Positions 1 through 7,352 of a DNA stretch of 64,000 nt are shown piece by piece. The position numbers were made by a program, and so were the translations under genes. Positions within the stretch are counted from its first letter, which is position 1; every line of letters begins with the position of its first letter. The DNA lies in IMG/VR virus record IMGVR_UViG_3300033143_006101, positions 124,001 to 188,000 of that record; one strand, given 5' to 3'. The notes beneath the pieces were generated by a model that worked only from the letters and a program-made list of their open reading frames with translations, did not search any database and was not told the DNA's origin. This DNA is from a virus.

Positions 1-23
1 TTTTTTATTAAGGAGGAAGTATT

Positions 24-365
24 ATGACAGAGATATTAGACAATGGTCTTGAGATAGAAAAGACTTTAGTTGTTAGTACAATTCATATAATGGAAGCTGA
101 CGATGCTTTTTTTACTCAACTTCAAATTGAGCCTTTTAAATTAACACCCCCACTCATTATAGATGATTTAACATATGGTTGGTATATTTATATACCTTCT
201 GATGAGAATGATTTTAATGAGACTTGTAAATCTATTCAAGAAGATACTAGCTTGAGTGATATCTTTTTGGACTTGTTTAAATTAACACGAGAACTTGACT
301 GTCGCTATCTCAAACTAGATAGGGATGGGCCTATCGCACCTGATCTTCCCCAGGGTGATTGGTAA
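24..365 (+). CDS. DUF5983-like small protein
   Basis: 113 aa. The pattern of an STIHI motif near residue 18, a YGWYIYIPS segment near 51, and a C-terminal LDRDGP...LPQGDW matches my memory of the DUF5983 family found on plasmids and phages. The function of that family is unknown. It is preceded by AGGAGGAAGTATT before ATG. It is first in a long + strand run of small genes, each with its own strong RBS. The family assignment is from pattern memory only. Confidence 0.75.
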   Translation: MTEILDNGLEIEKTLVVSTIHIMEADDAFFTQLQIEPFKLTPPLIIDDLTYGWYIYIPSDENDFNETCKSIQEDTSLSDIFLDLFKLTRELDCRYLKLDRDGPIAPDLPQGDW

Positions 366-441
366 ACAACATGAAAACTTAACCTACAACTGTGGATCCA
401 TAGCAGATGTAGGGTAATTTTTTATGAGGAGGTATTATATA

Positions 442-633
442 TTGACAGATGAGCAACAGAAAAAGTATCTAGAACAGGGTGGTATTCGTTGTCCTTATTG
501 TAATAGTGTAGACATTACAACCACACAACCTGTACAAACTGATATAGGTATTGCTTGGCAGAATATTTGTTGTAACGATTGTACAGAAGAATGGACAGAT
601 GAAAATACTCTTACTAATGTAAAACCAAGTTAG
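442..633 (+). CDS. Small zinc-ribbon protein
   Basis: 63 aa from a TTG start. Two knuckles, CPYC and CCNDC, about 26 residues apart, suggest a one-zinc ribbon. An in-frame ATG exists at 424, but AGGAGG at 427-432 lies inside that longer frame and is 9 nt from the TTG at 442, so TTG is the better start. The function is unknown. It is one of several tiny CxxC proteins in the left block. Confidence 0.65.
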   Translation: MTDEQQKKYLEQGGIRCPYCNSVDITTTQPVQTDIGIAWQNICCNDCTEEWTDENTLTNVKPS

Positions 634-637
634 ATTG

Positions 638-659
638 ATGCTTGCCCTGAGGCAAGCAT
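638..659 (+). other. Intergenic hairpin before RBS
   Basis: Perfect 9-bp stem (ATGCTTGCC/GGCAAGCAT) with loop CTGA, directly after the 442-633 gene and about 12 nt before AGGAGG of the next gene. There is no U tract, so it does not look like a simple intrinsic terminator. It may protect or insulate mRNA segments. Confidence 0.6.
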
Positions 660-680
660 GAGTTTAATATAGGAGGTAAT

Positions 681-968
681 ATGAATCCATACGAAAAAGA
701 AGGGTATCTTAAACCGGTAATTCCGTATGTTCAAAGAAGTCCCGAAACAGAAAAACTGCATAAAGCAGAAGAGAATATGATAGAAGCTATATTTAAAACA
801 ACACAGGCATTTAGATCAATTTTTAAAACAAAAGGACTCTATCAACATATCTGGAAAGAAGCTTTACCAGAAGTATTAGTACAGGCTCTTGAAGGTTTTG
901 ATAGACCAGCAGCAGAACTTGCAGCTATAGCTTTTCTGGAAAAACAGGGTTATACTATTACAAAATAG
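681..968 (+). CDS. Hypothetical protein
   Basis: 95 aa, not recognised. It is mostly helical in character with an Ala-rich C-terminal segment (AAELAAIAFLEKQG). A TAGGAGGTAAT RBS precedes the ATG. It is 8 nt upstream of the next gene, so the two are probably co-translated. Confidence 0.65.
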   Translation: MNPYEKEGYLKPVIPYVQRSPETEKLHKAEENMIEAIFKTTQAFRSIFKTKGLYQHIWKEALPEVLVQALEGFDRPAAELAAIAFLEKQGYTITK

Positions 969-976
969 GAGGTGCT

Positions 977-1336
977 ATGAAAGTACCCAATAAGAAAAAG
1001 TTAAAGAAGTTAGATGTTTTCAGAGCAACAGATCAACCAGAGGAGTGTAGTCAATGTAGTAGCCGTACTGACTTTGAGAATATAAATGAAATCCAAGAGT
1101 ACCACGAGTGTCTTAATTGCGGTTTTGAATTTATACTTGATCATACAGAGGACTACTATCATGAGTTCTCCGTCACCTTTGACATAGAAAGTACAATGGA
1201 TCCTGACGACATTCCTTATGCAGAATTGATAAGGCTCTGCGGGGATTGGCAGACTACCTGGAGAAAAATCCAGATAGAAATGCTTTCAAATATGAAGATG
1301 GAGACCCTGACAAATAGTATATTCAATATGCGGTAA
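977..1336 (+). CDS. Hypothetical protein with CxxC pairs
   Basis: 119 aa. It has a basic N-terminus, then CSQC (residues about 24-27) and CLNC (about 45-48), which are likely zinc ligands, and an acidic middle. AGGAGGTGCT precedes the ATG. The function is not recognised. It is followed by an imperfect GTAATTC/GAATTAC hairpin near 1336-1368. Confidence 0.6.
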   Translation: MKVPNKKKLKKLDVFRATDQPEECSQCSSRTDFENINEIQEYHECLNCGFEFILDHTEDYYHEFSVTFDIESTMDPDDIPYAELIRLCGDWQTTWRKIQIEMLSNMKMETLTNSIFNMR

Positions 1337-1385
1337 TTCTATTAATACTTGAATTACTGCACATTTATTATATTAAGGAGGTAAC

Positions 1386-1865
1386 ATGAAATATACAGTA
1401 AAAGCAGTAAAATTTTCACCTGGACATGATAGTTGCTGTATGAATTGTAACCTATATCACGGCAAGAAAAAAATTGCAAGTGTATGGGATGATTCTTATG
1501 GTGGTGGCTATCAGTATACATGGGTATCTGACGAAGAAGAAAAAGAATTTTTAAATCATGTAAAAAGCCAGCCTCAATGGGAATCAGAATTTACTAAAGG
1601 TAAAAAGTTTAATATGACTAATGATATCTATATTCATAGATTAATTAAGCAAGTTGAAAAAGAAAAAGAGGAAAAGAAAAGAATTAAACTGTATGAAAAA
1701 GCAATAGTTGTAATGACTAAAGATGACGACAGCGATTATTCTTATTTTCGCATGCCGAAAGGTAAGACAGTTGCCATGATACCCAAAGAAGTATTACGTA
1801 ATTGGGTATCCGATATTGAGAGAGATTTAAAACCCGATGAATATATTGCTAACACAAACATTTAA
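1386..1865 (+). CDS. Hypothetical protein
   Basis: 159 aa, not recognised. It has Cys residues near the N-terminus (SCCMNC), a Gly/Tyr/Trp-rich segment (YGGGYQYTW) and a Lys/Glu-rich central helix. A good RBS (AAGGAGGTAAC) precedes the ATG. The stop codon lies in the 5' arm of the long hairpin at 1862-1904. Confidence 0.65.
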   Translation: MKYTVKAVKFSPGHDSCCMNCNLYHGKKKIASVWDDSYGGGYQYTWVSDEEEKEFLNHVKSQPQWESEFTKGKKFNMTNDIYIHRLIKQVEKEKEEKKRIKLYEKAIVVMTKDDDSDYSYFRMPKGKTVAMIPKEVLRNWVSDIERDLKPDEYIANTNI

Positions 1866-1904
1866 CTAACACACCCAAGCTACATGCTTGGGTGTGTTAG
1901 TTAA
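1862..1904 (+). other. Perfect 19-bp intergenic hairpin
   Basis: The inverted repeat TTAACTAACACACCCAAGC / GCTTGGGTGTGTTAGTTAA has a 5-nt loop (TACAT) and sits between two genes, ending 1 nt before CAGGAGG. No U run follows. It could be a bidirectional pause or processing signal, or an mRNA stabiliser. It is the strongest of the hairpins that separate genes in this block. Confidence 0.7.
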
Positions 1905-1915
1905 CAGGAGGTACT

Positions 1916-2452
1916 ATGGTAAAAGGAACTAAAACACTTCTCGCCAGAAGAGAAGGTAAAGATTATTTCTTTACATATCTTGTAGAAGATCAAGATGAAA
2001 ATAGTTTGTATGTTCGTGCTTATCCTATAGGCGGTGGACATGAGTTTAAAATTCCCCGCAAAGATATTGTATCTATGGATGCTGTTGTACCAAGAACAAT
2101 AAGAAAGAAGAAAGTAGGATTTGACGAATCTCAATGGGGAATATATGATGCATATGTATTCGATAACAATTATTGGAATGGTTGGTTGCAGCCATTTTTA
2201 GAAAGAGAAGCAGTTAAACAATTTGTTGATGAACAAAATAAATTGGATGAAGATTACACAGACCTTGCATACCGATTTGAAAACAATGTATTATATATTA
2301 ACTATAAAGAGTACGACCAGAGCGAAGAAATAGAAGCTACTACTATTGAGTATGAAGATAAGGAAATCAAAGTATGGGATGTTTCTTTAGGACTATGCTG
2401 GATTGAATGGACCGATGAAGAGTTAGAAAATGAAGGGGGAGAAGATGTATAA
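1916..2452 (+). CDS. Hypothetical protein
   Basis: 178 aa, not recognised. The central DNNYWNGWLQPF segment recalls plasmid and phage proteins of unknown function. The C-terminus is acidic. An AACAGGAGGTACT RBS precedes the ATG. Its last bases overlap the RBS and start of the following methyltransferase, suggesting translational coupling. Confidence 0.65.
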   Translation: MVKGTKTLLARREGKDYFFTYLVEDQDENSLYVRAYPIGGGHEFKIPRKDIVSMDAVVPRTIRKKKVGFDESQWGIYDAYVFDNNYWNGWLQPFLEREAVKQFVDEQNKLDEDYTDLAYRFENNVLYINYKEYDQSEEIEATTIEYEDKEIKVWDVSLGLCWIEWTDEELENEGGEDV

Positions 2453-3209
2453 TTTCCTTGATTTATTCTCTGGTATAGGTGCATTCCCTCTCGGTGCTCA
2501 TTGGGCAGGCATAACTTGGAAGACACATTTCAATTCTGATATTGAATCATATGCTAATGAAATATATCAGAAACGATTTCCTGACAGTATTAATATAGGA
2601 GATATAAAGCAAGCAAACATCAGAGATCTTTTACGAATAACTGGAGATTGGGTTGTTGTTGGTGGCCCTCCCTGTCCTGCTTTTAGTGTAGCAGGAAAAG
2701 GAGGAGGATTTGACCAAGATGATTTATTCTTTGACATGTTCAAAGTATGTGAAAAGATACAACCCAAGATAATTTTAATTGAGAATGTAGAAGGATTTAC
2801 AAAGTGGAAGGAGGTATTACATAATGAGATCGAAGCTATTGGATACGAGTGGGCGGACGCCATCATTGATGCAAGGGATTTTGGAATCCCTCAAGCAAGA
2901 AGAAGGTACTTTGCAATCTGTATTCGACGAGGAAACTTGTCTGGTACACAACATATATGGAGGGTTCAAGGAGAAGAAAGTAAGAGTATTCATGGATTAC
3001 TCTCCAACTTTACGAACTCCGAAAGGCGGTGGACACCTACCATCAAAACTAAAGACGGATGGAGAGATGTCTTCGCTAACGCCAGAAGAGTGCGAGCAAA
3101 TACAAGGACTCCCCATAGGATGGACCGACTCAGATGCATAGGTAATTCAATACCACCTCAGATGACAGGTGTAATATTTCTATATTTAAAACTTAAAGGA
3201 TTTTTATAG
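2445..3209 (+). CDS. C5-cytosine DNA methyltransferase, double frameshift
   Basis: SAM-dependent DNA cytosine-5 methyltransferase. Motif I is FSGIGAF, motif IV GGPPCPAFS with catalytic Cys, motif VI ENVEG, motif VIII QARRRYF and motif X GNSIPPQM, all in this frame. Between about 2925 and 3115 the family-typical residues (SPTLRTPKGGGHLP, LTPEECEQIQGLP) are instead encoded in the +1 frame (2824-3141). Two compensating indels therefore scramble the target-recognition region and motif IX. As written it is probably inactive, unless the shifts are sequencing errors. The start is ATG 2445, after GGGGGAGAAG. Confidence 0.8.
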   Translation: MYNFLDLFSGIGAFPLGAHWAGITWKTHFNSDIESYANEIYQKRFPDSINIGDIKQANIRDLLRITGDWVVVGGPPCPAFSVAGKGGGFDQDDLFFDMFKVCEKIQPKIILIENVEGFTKWKEVLHNEIEAIGYEWADAIIDARDFGIPQARRRYFAICIRRGNLSGTQHIWRVQGEESKSIHGLLSNFTNSERRWTPTIKTKDGWRDVFANARRVRANTRTPHRMDRLRCIGNSIPPQMTGVIFLYLKLKGFL

Positions 3210-3214
3210 AAATG

Positions 3215-3236
3215 CTCTAGCCCGTTTGGGTTAGAG
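3215..3236 (+). other. Intergenic hairpin before RBS
   Basis: CTCTAGCCC / GGGTTAGAG with a GTTT loop, followed by TATCTTTATAAGGAGG of the next gene. It has the same arrangement as the other intergenic hairpins in this block and no long U tract. Confidence 0.55.
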
Positions 3237-3256
3237 TATCTTTATAAGGAGGTATT

Positions 3257-3484
3257 ATGAGTTCTAAAATAGACAAGGAGAGGACCCAAGAGAGGGTATC
3301 GAACCTTAGATTAAGTATTCTTGATCAAGCAACCATTATACAATTACCTAAAAAATATAAAGTGGAACTATATAAGCATTCCCCCATTGCTTTTATTACT
3401 AATAAGGAAAATGGGAAAAGAACGGTAGTTCCTGTAGTTTCATTAAAGGATGTTAAACGAGCACTGTTAGAATTAGATGTGTAA
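3257..3484 (+). CDS. Hypothetical protein
   Basis: 75 aa, lysine-rich, not recognised. AAGGAGGTATT precedes the ATG. It lies between two cytosine methyltransferase genes. Downstream, 3486-3520 forms an imperfect hairpin around a GGATCC, before the RBS of the second methyltransferase. Confidence 0.6.
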   Translation: MSSKIDKERTQERVSNLRLSILDQATIIQLPKKYKVELYKHSPIAFITNKENGKRTVVPVVSLKDVKRALLELDV

Positions 3485-3541
3485 AATTAGTGTTGGATCC
3501 ATAACAGGTCCAGCACCAATTTTATTAGGAGGTGTAACTAA

Positions 3542-4420
3542 ATGTTATTAACTAATAGTTACTTTTCAGGTGCGGGATTATTTGAGATAGGACTCCAGCA
3601 AGGAGGACTAGCACTCCAGCAAAGCTTTGAACTTGATGAGAAGTGCTGCAATACCCACAAGCATAATTTTAATCATGCAGTAGTACAATCAGATATTACA
3701 CAGAAGTTAGCATCAGAGGAGAAAGAGTGTGATGTAATGGTTGCAACTTATCCTTGTAATAAATATTCACCCATTGCTGATATACATGGGGCACGTACCG
3801 GAGACGATTTGTTTCTACATTTCTTCAGGCATATAGCTTTGAAGAAGCCTGAGATTTATGTTGTAGAGAATGTACCCGGGATGAAAAAGTTTCCAGTAGT
3901 TATGGAAGCAATGACTAAACTACCTGATTATTATGTATCAGTATTCTGCCCAGTTGAAACCGAAAATTGGTTACCACAACGCAGGAAGAGATTGATACTG
4001 ATTGGTTCAAGACAGCACTTTCAATGGAGAGAACCAGAACAAGAAAAGAGAATTAAGCTAAAGGATATCTTAGAAGAGAATCCAGAAGTTAATATAGTCA
4101 AAGCTATTGGACAGAGAATGTCCGGTAAATATAGGGACATGCCTATCATTAGTGATCCTAAGAAGGATGATATAGCTCCCACTTGTGTAGCTCATTACTC
4201 TAAAGATTTATCTACTCGTCTTGTGAAAGATGATAGATATGAGTATGGAGTAAGACCATACAGTGTACGTGAGTACGCGAGATTGCAAGGAGTTCCTGAT
4301 TGGTTTGAGTTTACTGGAACAGCAGTCCAGAACTACAAAATGATTGGCAATGGAGTTCCCGTACCTATAGGCGAATGGGTAGCCAGAGAGTTACTCAGAT
4401 ACAAAAAACATAAGATGTAA
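3542..4420 (+). CDS. DNA (cytosine-5) methyltransferase
   Basis: 292 aa, intact Dcm-type enzyme. Motif I is SGAGLFEIGL, motif IV ATYPCNKYSP (the catalytic Cys lies in YPC rather than the usual PPC), motif VI VENVPGM, motif VIII PQRRKRLILIG, motif IX SVREYARLQGVP and motif X IGNGVPVPIG. It likely modifies phage DNA against host restriction. It is divergent from the first methyltransferase, so it probably has a different target sequence. TAGGAGGTGTAACTA precedes the ATG. Confidence 0.9.
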   Translation: MLLTNSYFSGAGLFEIGLQQGGLALQQSFELDEKCCNTHKHNFNHAVVQSDITQKLASEEKECDVMVATYPCNKYSPIADIHGARTGDDLFLHFFRHIALKKPEIYVVENVPGMKKFPVVMEAMTKLPDYYVSVFCPVETENWLPQRRKRLILIGSRQHFQWREPEQEKRIKLKDILEENPEVNIVKAIGQRMSGKYRDMPIISDPKKDDIAPTCVAHYSKDLSTRLVKDDRYEYGVRPYSVREYARLQGVPDWFEFTGTAVQNYKMIGNGVPVPIGEWVARELLRYKKHKM

Positions 4421-4474
4421 TTTTATAGGGCTCCAGGATTCCCGGAGCTTTACAAACATTATAAAGGAGGCAAC

Positions 4475-4687
4475 ATGAATTTTATAGAAGTAAAATCGTC
4501 TAACATAGCATCAATTGGACATGACCCAATGACAAAGAAGATGCAAATAATATTTACTAATAGTTCTGTGTATCAATATGATGATGTAACAAAAGATGTA
4601 TTTAATGCATTTGTTAATGCTCCTTCTGTTGGAAGATACTTTCATCAGAATATAAGAAATGCATACACGAACACAAAGATCTCTTAA
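4475..4687 (+). CDS. KTSC domain protein
   Basis: 70 aa covering one KTSC domain: SSNIASIGHDP near the N-terminus, SSVYQYDDV in the middle, and SVGRYFHQNIRNAY at the C-terminus. The family occurs alone or fused to nucleic-acid enzymes and its role is unclear. AAAGGAGGCAAC precedes the ATG. The intergenic space after it holds a palindrome around GGATCC (CTATGGATCCATAG) plus a second half-copy. Confidence 0.85.
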   Translation: MNFIEVKSSNIASIGHDPMTKKMQIIFTNSSVYQYDDVTKDVFNAFVNAPSVGRYFHQNIRNAYTNTKIS

Positions 4688-4746
4688 AGTATTAGCTATG
4701 GATCCATAGTTAGATCCATAGTCATCACTCTAATTAAGGAGGAGCC

Positions 4747-4986
4747 ATGGATATTATAGGCCAGAAGATTAAAAATGTTCGACACATGACTAAAAAAGAA
4801 TATGAGTATAATGGCTGGGAACCAAATGGGTATGATCCACCAATGGTTATTGTGCTGGAGGATGGCACGTGCCTTTATCCCTCACAAGATTATGAGGGAA
4901 AAGGTCCAGGTGCTATCTTTGGACATAGCCCTAAAGAGAAAGACCCCGAGAAAAAATTCTTTGTCTTATATATAGACAAAAAATAA
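4747..4986 (+). CDS. Hypothetical conserved protein
   Basis: 79 aa. The core VIVLEDGTCLYPSQDYEGKGPGA resembles small conserved proteins of unknown function with an L-x-DGT-x-LY-x-S-x-D motif. AAGGAGGAGCC precedes the ATG. The 3' flank has a hairpin and the sequence GCAAGATTTAAATA before the next RBS. The same 14-mer recurs before the gene at 5554. Confidence 0.6.
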   Translation: MDIIGQKIKNVRHMTKKEYEYNGWEPNGYDPPMVIVLEDGTCLYPSQDYEGKGPGAIFGHSPKEKDPEKKFFVLYIDKK

Positions 4987-5040
4987 GTTTTACGAGACTC
5001 TATTCAATAGGGCCTCGCAAGATTTAAATAGGAGGAAGGT

Positions 5041-5502
5041 ATGATACAATATTCTATAAATGAAGAAGTGTGTCCTCACTGTGGAAGTGAAGACATTGAT
5101 AGTATATCACACAAACAAACTGAAGAACATTTGCAGTATCATTATAAATGTAATCAGTGTGGTGAGAAATATCTAAACTTATATACAATTAACTATCACG
5201 GTACACTATATGATGCACCACTTACATATGATGATATAAAACCACCACTCGAATATGAAGATTGTGACTGGTGGTTCTCTATGGACTTACGTCATGCATA
5301 TCCTAATAAAGAATTAGAGTATGGAAATAATACTATCGGTGATATTATAAAGAAGAAACTAAACAGAACTAAACTCAAAGGTAAGTTTGAATTAGACACT
5401 GAATATTCTTGTCTCTATATCTACTTCAAAACACAAGAGGACGGAAATTATTTCATCGATTGGATGAATAAACAACACAGTAAAAAGAAACAAATTGTAT
5501 AA
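5041..5502 (+). CDS. Zinc-ribbon protein, function unknown
   Basis: 153 aa. CPHC (residues 11-14) and CNQC (about 37-40) form an N-terminal zinc ribbon. The rest is acidic and aromatic and not recognised. TAGGAGGAAGGT precedes the ATG. It belongs to the group of small CxxC proteins in this block. Confidence 0.65.
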   Translation: MIQYSINEEVCPHCGSEDIDSISHKQTEEHLQYHYKCNQCGEKYLNLYTINYHGTLYDAPLTYDDIKPPLEYEDCDWWFSMDLRHAYPNKELEYGNNTIGDIIKKKLNRTKLKGKFELDTEYSCLYIYFKTQEDGNYFIDWMNKQHSKKKQIV

Positions 5503-5508
5503 GTTTTA

Positions 5509-5528
5509 CAGGAGCCAAAAGGTTCCTG
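5509..5528 (+). other. Intergenic hairpin before RBS
   Basis: CAGGAGCC / GGTTCCTG with an AAAA loop. It is flanked by AAGTTTTA on the left and GCAAGATTTAAATA on the right. The same flanks surround the hairpin after the 4747-4986 gene, so this is a repeated intergenic cassette. Confidence 0.55.
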
Positions 5529-5553
5529 CAAGATTTAAATAAGAGGTAATAAT

Positions 5554-6135
5554 ATGAATATTAATTGGTCACTATGGGAGGTACCCAAACAGAAACACAG
5601 TTCTGCTAACACTTCGATCAATAAAACTCGTGTACCCAAGTTGTTCAAGGTGATAAAAGATAAATTTGGATGGGGATACTTACAATGGAACTTTGATATT
5701 GGTTCTGGTAAGTATATTGATACCATACGGGACTATTTACGAGAACAGTCCACCCAACTTTACTATTATGACCCATTCACAATTGACTGGGAAGATAACA
5801 GAAGAAACCTTATCACCTGTGCTACCAAAGGCGGGGCACACACAGTCACTGTTAGTAACGTGTTGAATGTTATCAAGGAGAAGAGGAATCAAACCCGAGT
5901 AATACAACAAGCACATGTTATGTTAAGACCCGGACCTAGAATAACTTCTGATGGTCGTATGGTTCCTAGCACAGCTTACTTCTCCGTGTACTCTAAACAA
6001 GGATGTGGTGTTGGTGAAGAGACTAAACCTGACTGTTGGCAGTCTAACAAAACAATACACGAATATCTCCCAGAAGTAAAAAAGATCTTTGGTAACGTAG
6101 CGATCAAGTATGGTATAATTATAGCAACCAAGTAA
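5554..6135 (+). CDS. Methyltransferase-like (Rossmann) protein
   Basis: 193 aa. WNFDIGSGKYIDTIRDYL followed by YYYDPFTIDWEDN and VTVSNVLNVI resembles phage and plasmid proteins annotated as SAM-dependent methyltransferase-like: a G-x-GKY loop, an acidic YDPF at the end of strand 2, and an SNVLNVI strand. No target-base motif is evident, so the substrate is unknown. The RBS AAGAGGTAATAAT is weaker than its neighbours'. Assignment is moderate. Confidence 0.6.
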   Translation: MNINWSLWEVPKQKHSSANTSINKTRVPKLFKVIKDKFGWGYLQWNFDIGSGKYIDTIRDYLREQSTQLYYYDPFTIDWEDNRRNLITCATKGGAHTVTVSNVLNVIKEKRNQTRVIQQAHVMLRPGPRITSDGRMVPSTAYFSVYSKQGCGVGEETKPDCWQSNKTIHEYLPEVKKIFGNVAIKYGIIIATK

Positions 6136-6140
6136 ACGTA

Positions 6141-6165
6141 AGCTAACTCTATATTAGAGTTGGCT
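6141..6165 (+). other. Intergenic hairpin before RBS
   Basis: AGCTAACTCTA / TAGAGTTGGCT, 11 bp with one wobble and loop TAT. It is followed by CATTTTTATTTAGGAGG. It could serve as a weak terminator but is placed like the other spacer hairpins. Confidence 0.55.
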
Positions 6166-6187
6166 CATTTTTATTTAGGAGGATCTT

Positions 6188-6370
6188 ATGATAACAAACA
6201 CTGAAGTCAAAACTATCACCCCGATCAGTTATAATATTTGTCCTCATTGTAACACGGTGCAATTTATATATATAATATCTTATATTAAAAACAAACAAAA
6301 AGGTATTGTAATAGGTTGTAAACAATGCATAAAAGATCGAACAGAGATAAACATTAAAAAACAGTCTTAA
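6188..6370 (+). CDS. Small CxxC protein
   Basis: 60 aa. CPHC and CKQC flank a short hydrophobic stretch, giving a likely zinc ribbon. The function is unknown. TTAGGAGGATCTT precedes the ATG. Confidence 0.6.
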   Translation: MITNTEVKTITPISYNICPHCNTVQFIYIISYIKNKQKGIVIGCKQCIKDRTEINIKKQS

Positions 6371-6395
6371 GCCTGTTTAAAATAGACAGGCTTAA
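6367..6395 (+). terminator. Hairpin with weak U tract
   Basis: TTAAGCCTGT / ACAGGCTTAA (10 bp perfect) overlaps the stop codon of the upstream gene and is followed by TATTATTTTAGGAGG. It may attenuate transcription or serve as an mRNA boundary. Confidence 0.5.
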
Positions 6396-6417
6396 TATTA
6401 TTTTAGGAGGTAATATT

Positions 6418-6615
6418 ATGTTAGCTATAGGAACAGTAACAAACGTAACAGCAACAGGATTAAATTCAGTAGAATTACAACGTAATGGAAAAATATTAGG
6501 AACATGGAATTGTGATGTGAACATTCCTTATCCACATCTATATAGATTTGAAGAACAAGATCAATTCTGTTACCCAGTAGATTTAAATACTATAGAACAA
6601 CAAATGGAGGACTAA
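6418..6615 (+). CDS. Hypothetical protein
   Basis: 65 aa, probably beta-rich, not recognised. TAGGAGGTAATATT precedes the ATG. The following gene starts 1 nt after its stop, so the two are coupled. Confidence 0.6.
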   Translation: MLAIGTVTNVTATGLNSVELQRNGKILGTWNCDVNIPYPHLYRFEEQDQFCYPVDLNTIEQQMED

Positions 6616-6616
6616 T

Positions 6617-6994
6617 ATGACTGAACTTACATTTACTAAAAGAGTCATAACCCAACTAGAACAATCTTATAGCAAAGAGATTAGTTTAATAAATTATGTT
6701 GAAGATAGGAATTGGGGAATGTTTACAAAAGCTGGTGATAAATCCATAACTAATAAAGCCTTGGGTTTGATTAAGAAATTGGAGAAGGCTAAAACAACAA
6801 CTCAAAAGTTTAATGCTCTTACAGCATTCTTACGCTCGTATCGTCGAATGGGCTCCACTAAAACAATGAGTGAAGCATCTGATACAGCTGTTAGAGAATG
6901 TGTAGGATCCTTCTTTGACAAAGTTTGTATTGCAGTTGGCATAGGCCAAAGCACTGCTGATGAAATTTGGGAAAGTCCTGAGAGTGGTTATTAA
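6617..6994 (+). CDS. Hypothetical protein
   Basis: 125 aa, mostly helical, not recognised. It is coupled to the upstream gene (GGAGGACTAAT before ATG). It is last in the first + strand run. A GC-rich hairpin (near 7000-7016) and then the regulatory gap 7020-7350 follow. Confidence 0.6.
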   Translation: MTELTFTKRVITQLEQSYSKEISLINYVEDRNWGMFTKAGDKSITNKALGLIKKLEKAKTTTQKFNALTAFLRSYRRMGSTKTMSEASDTAVRECVGSFFDKVCIAVGIGQSTADEIWESPESGY

Positions 6995-7046
6995 AATACC
7001 CTAGCCCCTTCCAGGGGTCTGGGCAATTTAATAAAGGAGATGATAT

Positions 7047-7153
7047 TAAAAAACCCTTCCGTTAGGAAGGGTCTACCCGTTTATCTCACAATCTCGGAAA
7101 CAGGAGGTTTCGGTTTGTAAGCGGGACAATATCACAAGAGAATTTTGAGTTAT
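7047..7153 (-). ncRNA. Candidate small RNA with CCUCCU loop
   Basis: A - strand promoter (7160-7188) points into this stretch. It ends at a - strand intrinsic terminator, CCCTTCC/GGAAGGG with a 4-nt loop then TTTTTT, at 7072-7047. The predicted RNA of about 105 nt contains a stem GAAAC/GTTTC whose 5-nt loop reads CTCCT (7098-7102) within CCTCCTG. That matches the 16S anti-Shine-Dalgarno sequence. No ORF is visible. Promoter and terminator are seen in sequence; the RNA itself is inferred. Confidence 0.5.
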
Positions 7154-7159
7154 ATATAA

Positions 7160-7188
7160 AATATAATGGGACATAAGATAAAAGTCAA
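7160..7188 (-). promoter_or_regulatory. Sigma-A-type promoter (leftward)
   Basis: On the - strand, TTGACT (7188-7183), a 17-bp spacer, then TATATT (7165-7160). There is no - strand gene to its left, so it fits the small RNA candidate at 7047-7153. Confidence 0.6.
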
Positions 7189-7241
7189 CAATTTTTTTCA
7201 TTTTGTATAAAAAAATAAGTAACTTTTTTGTGGTTTTTTTG

Positions 7242-7269
7242 TTGACAAATCGCTTATTTTTTTTATATT
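7242..7269 (+). promoter_or_regulatory. Sigma-A-type promoter (rightward)
   Basis: TTGACA (7242-7247), a 16-bp spacer, then TATATT (7264-7269). It lies about 85 nt upstream of the gene at 7353 and is divergent to the leftward promoter. It probably drives the second + strand run from 7353. Confidence 0.75.
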
Positions 7270-7352
7270 AATAGGTGACATATAAAAAGAATGGAGATGC
7301 TGGTCACAAACTAGCAACATTATATTAATTTAAATTTAATAGGAGGGTAATT

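Noticed and set aside
2824-3141. Separate 105-aa gene overlapping the methyltransferase
   Set aside because: Its content is the missing part of the methyltransferase itself (recognition domain and motif IX), so it is a frameshifted segment rather than an independent gene.
7039-7119. 26-aa + strand ORF after AAAGGAG at 7034
   Set aside because: The RBS abuts the ATG without spacing, and the stretch is better explained as the - strand small RNA with its terminator.
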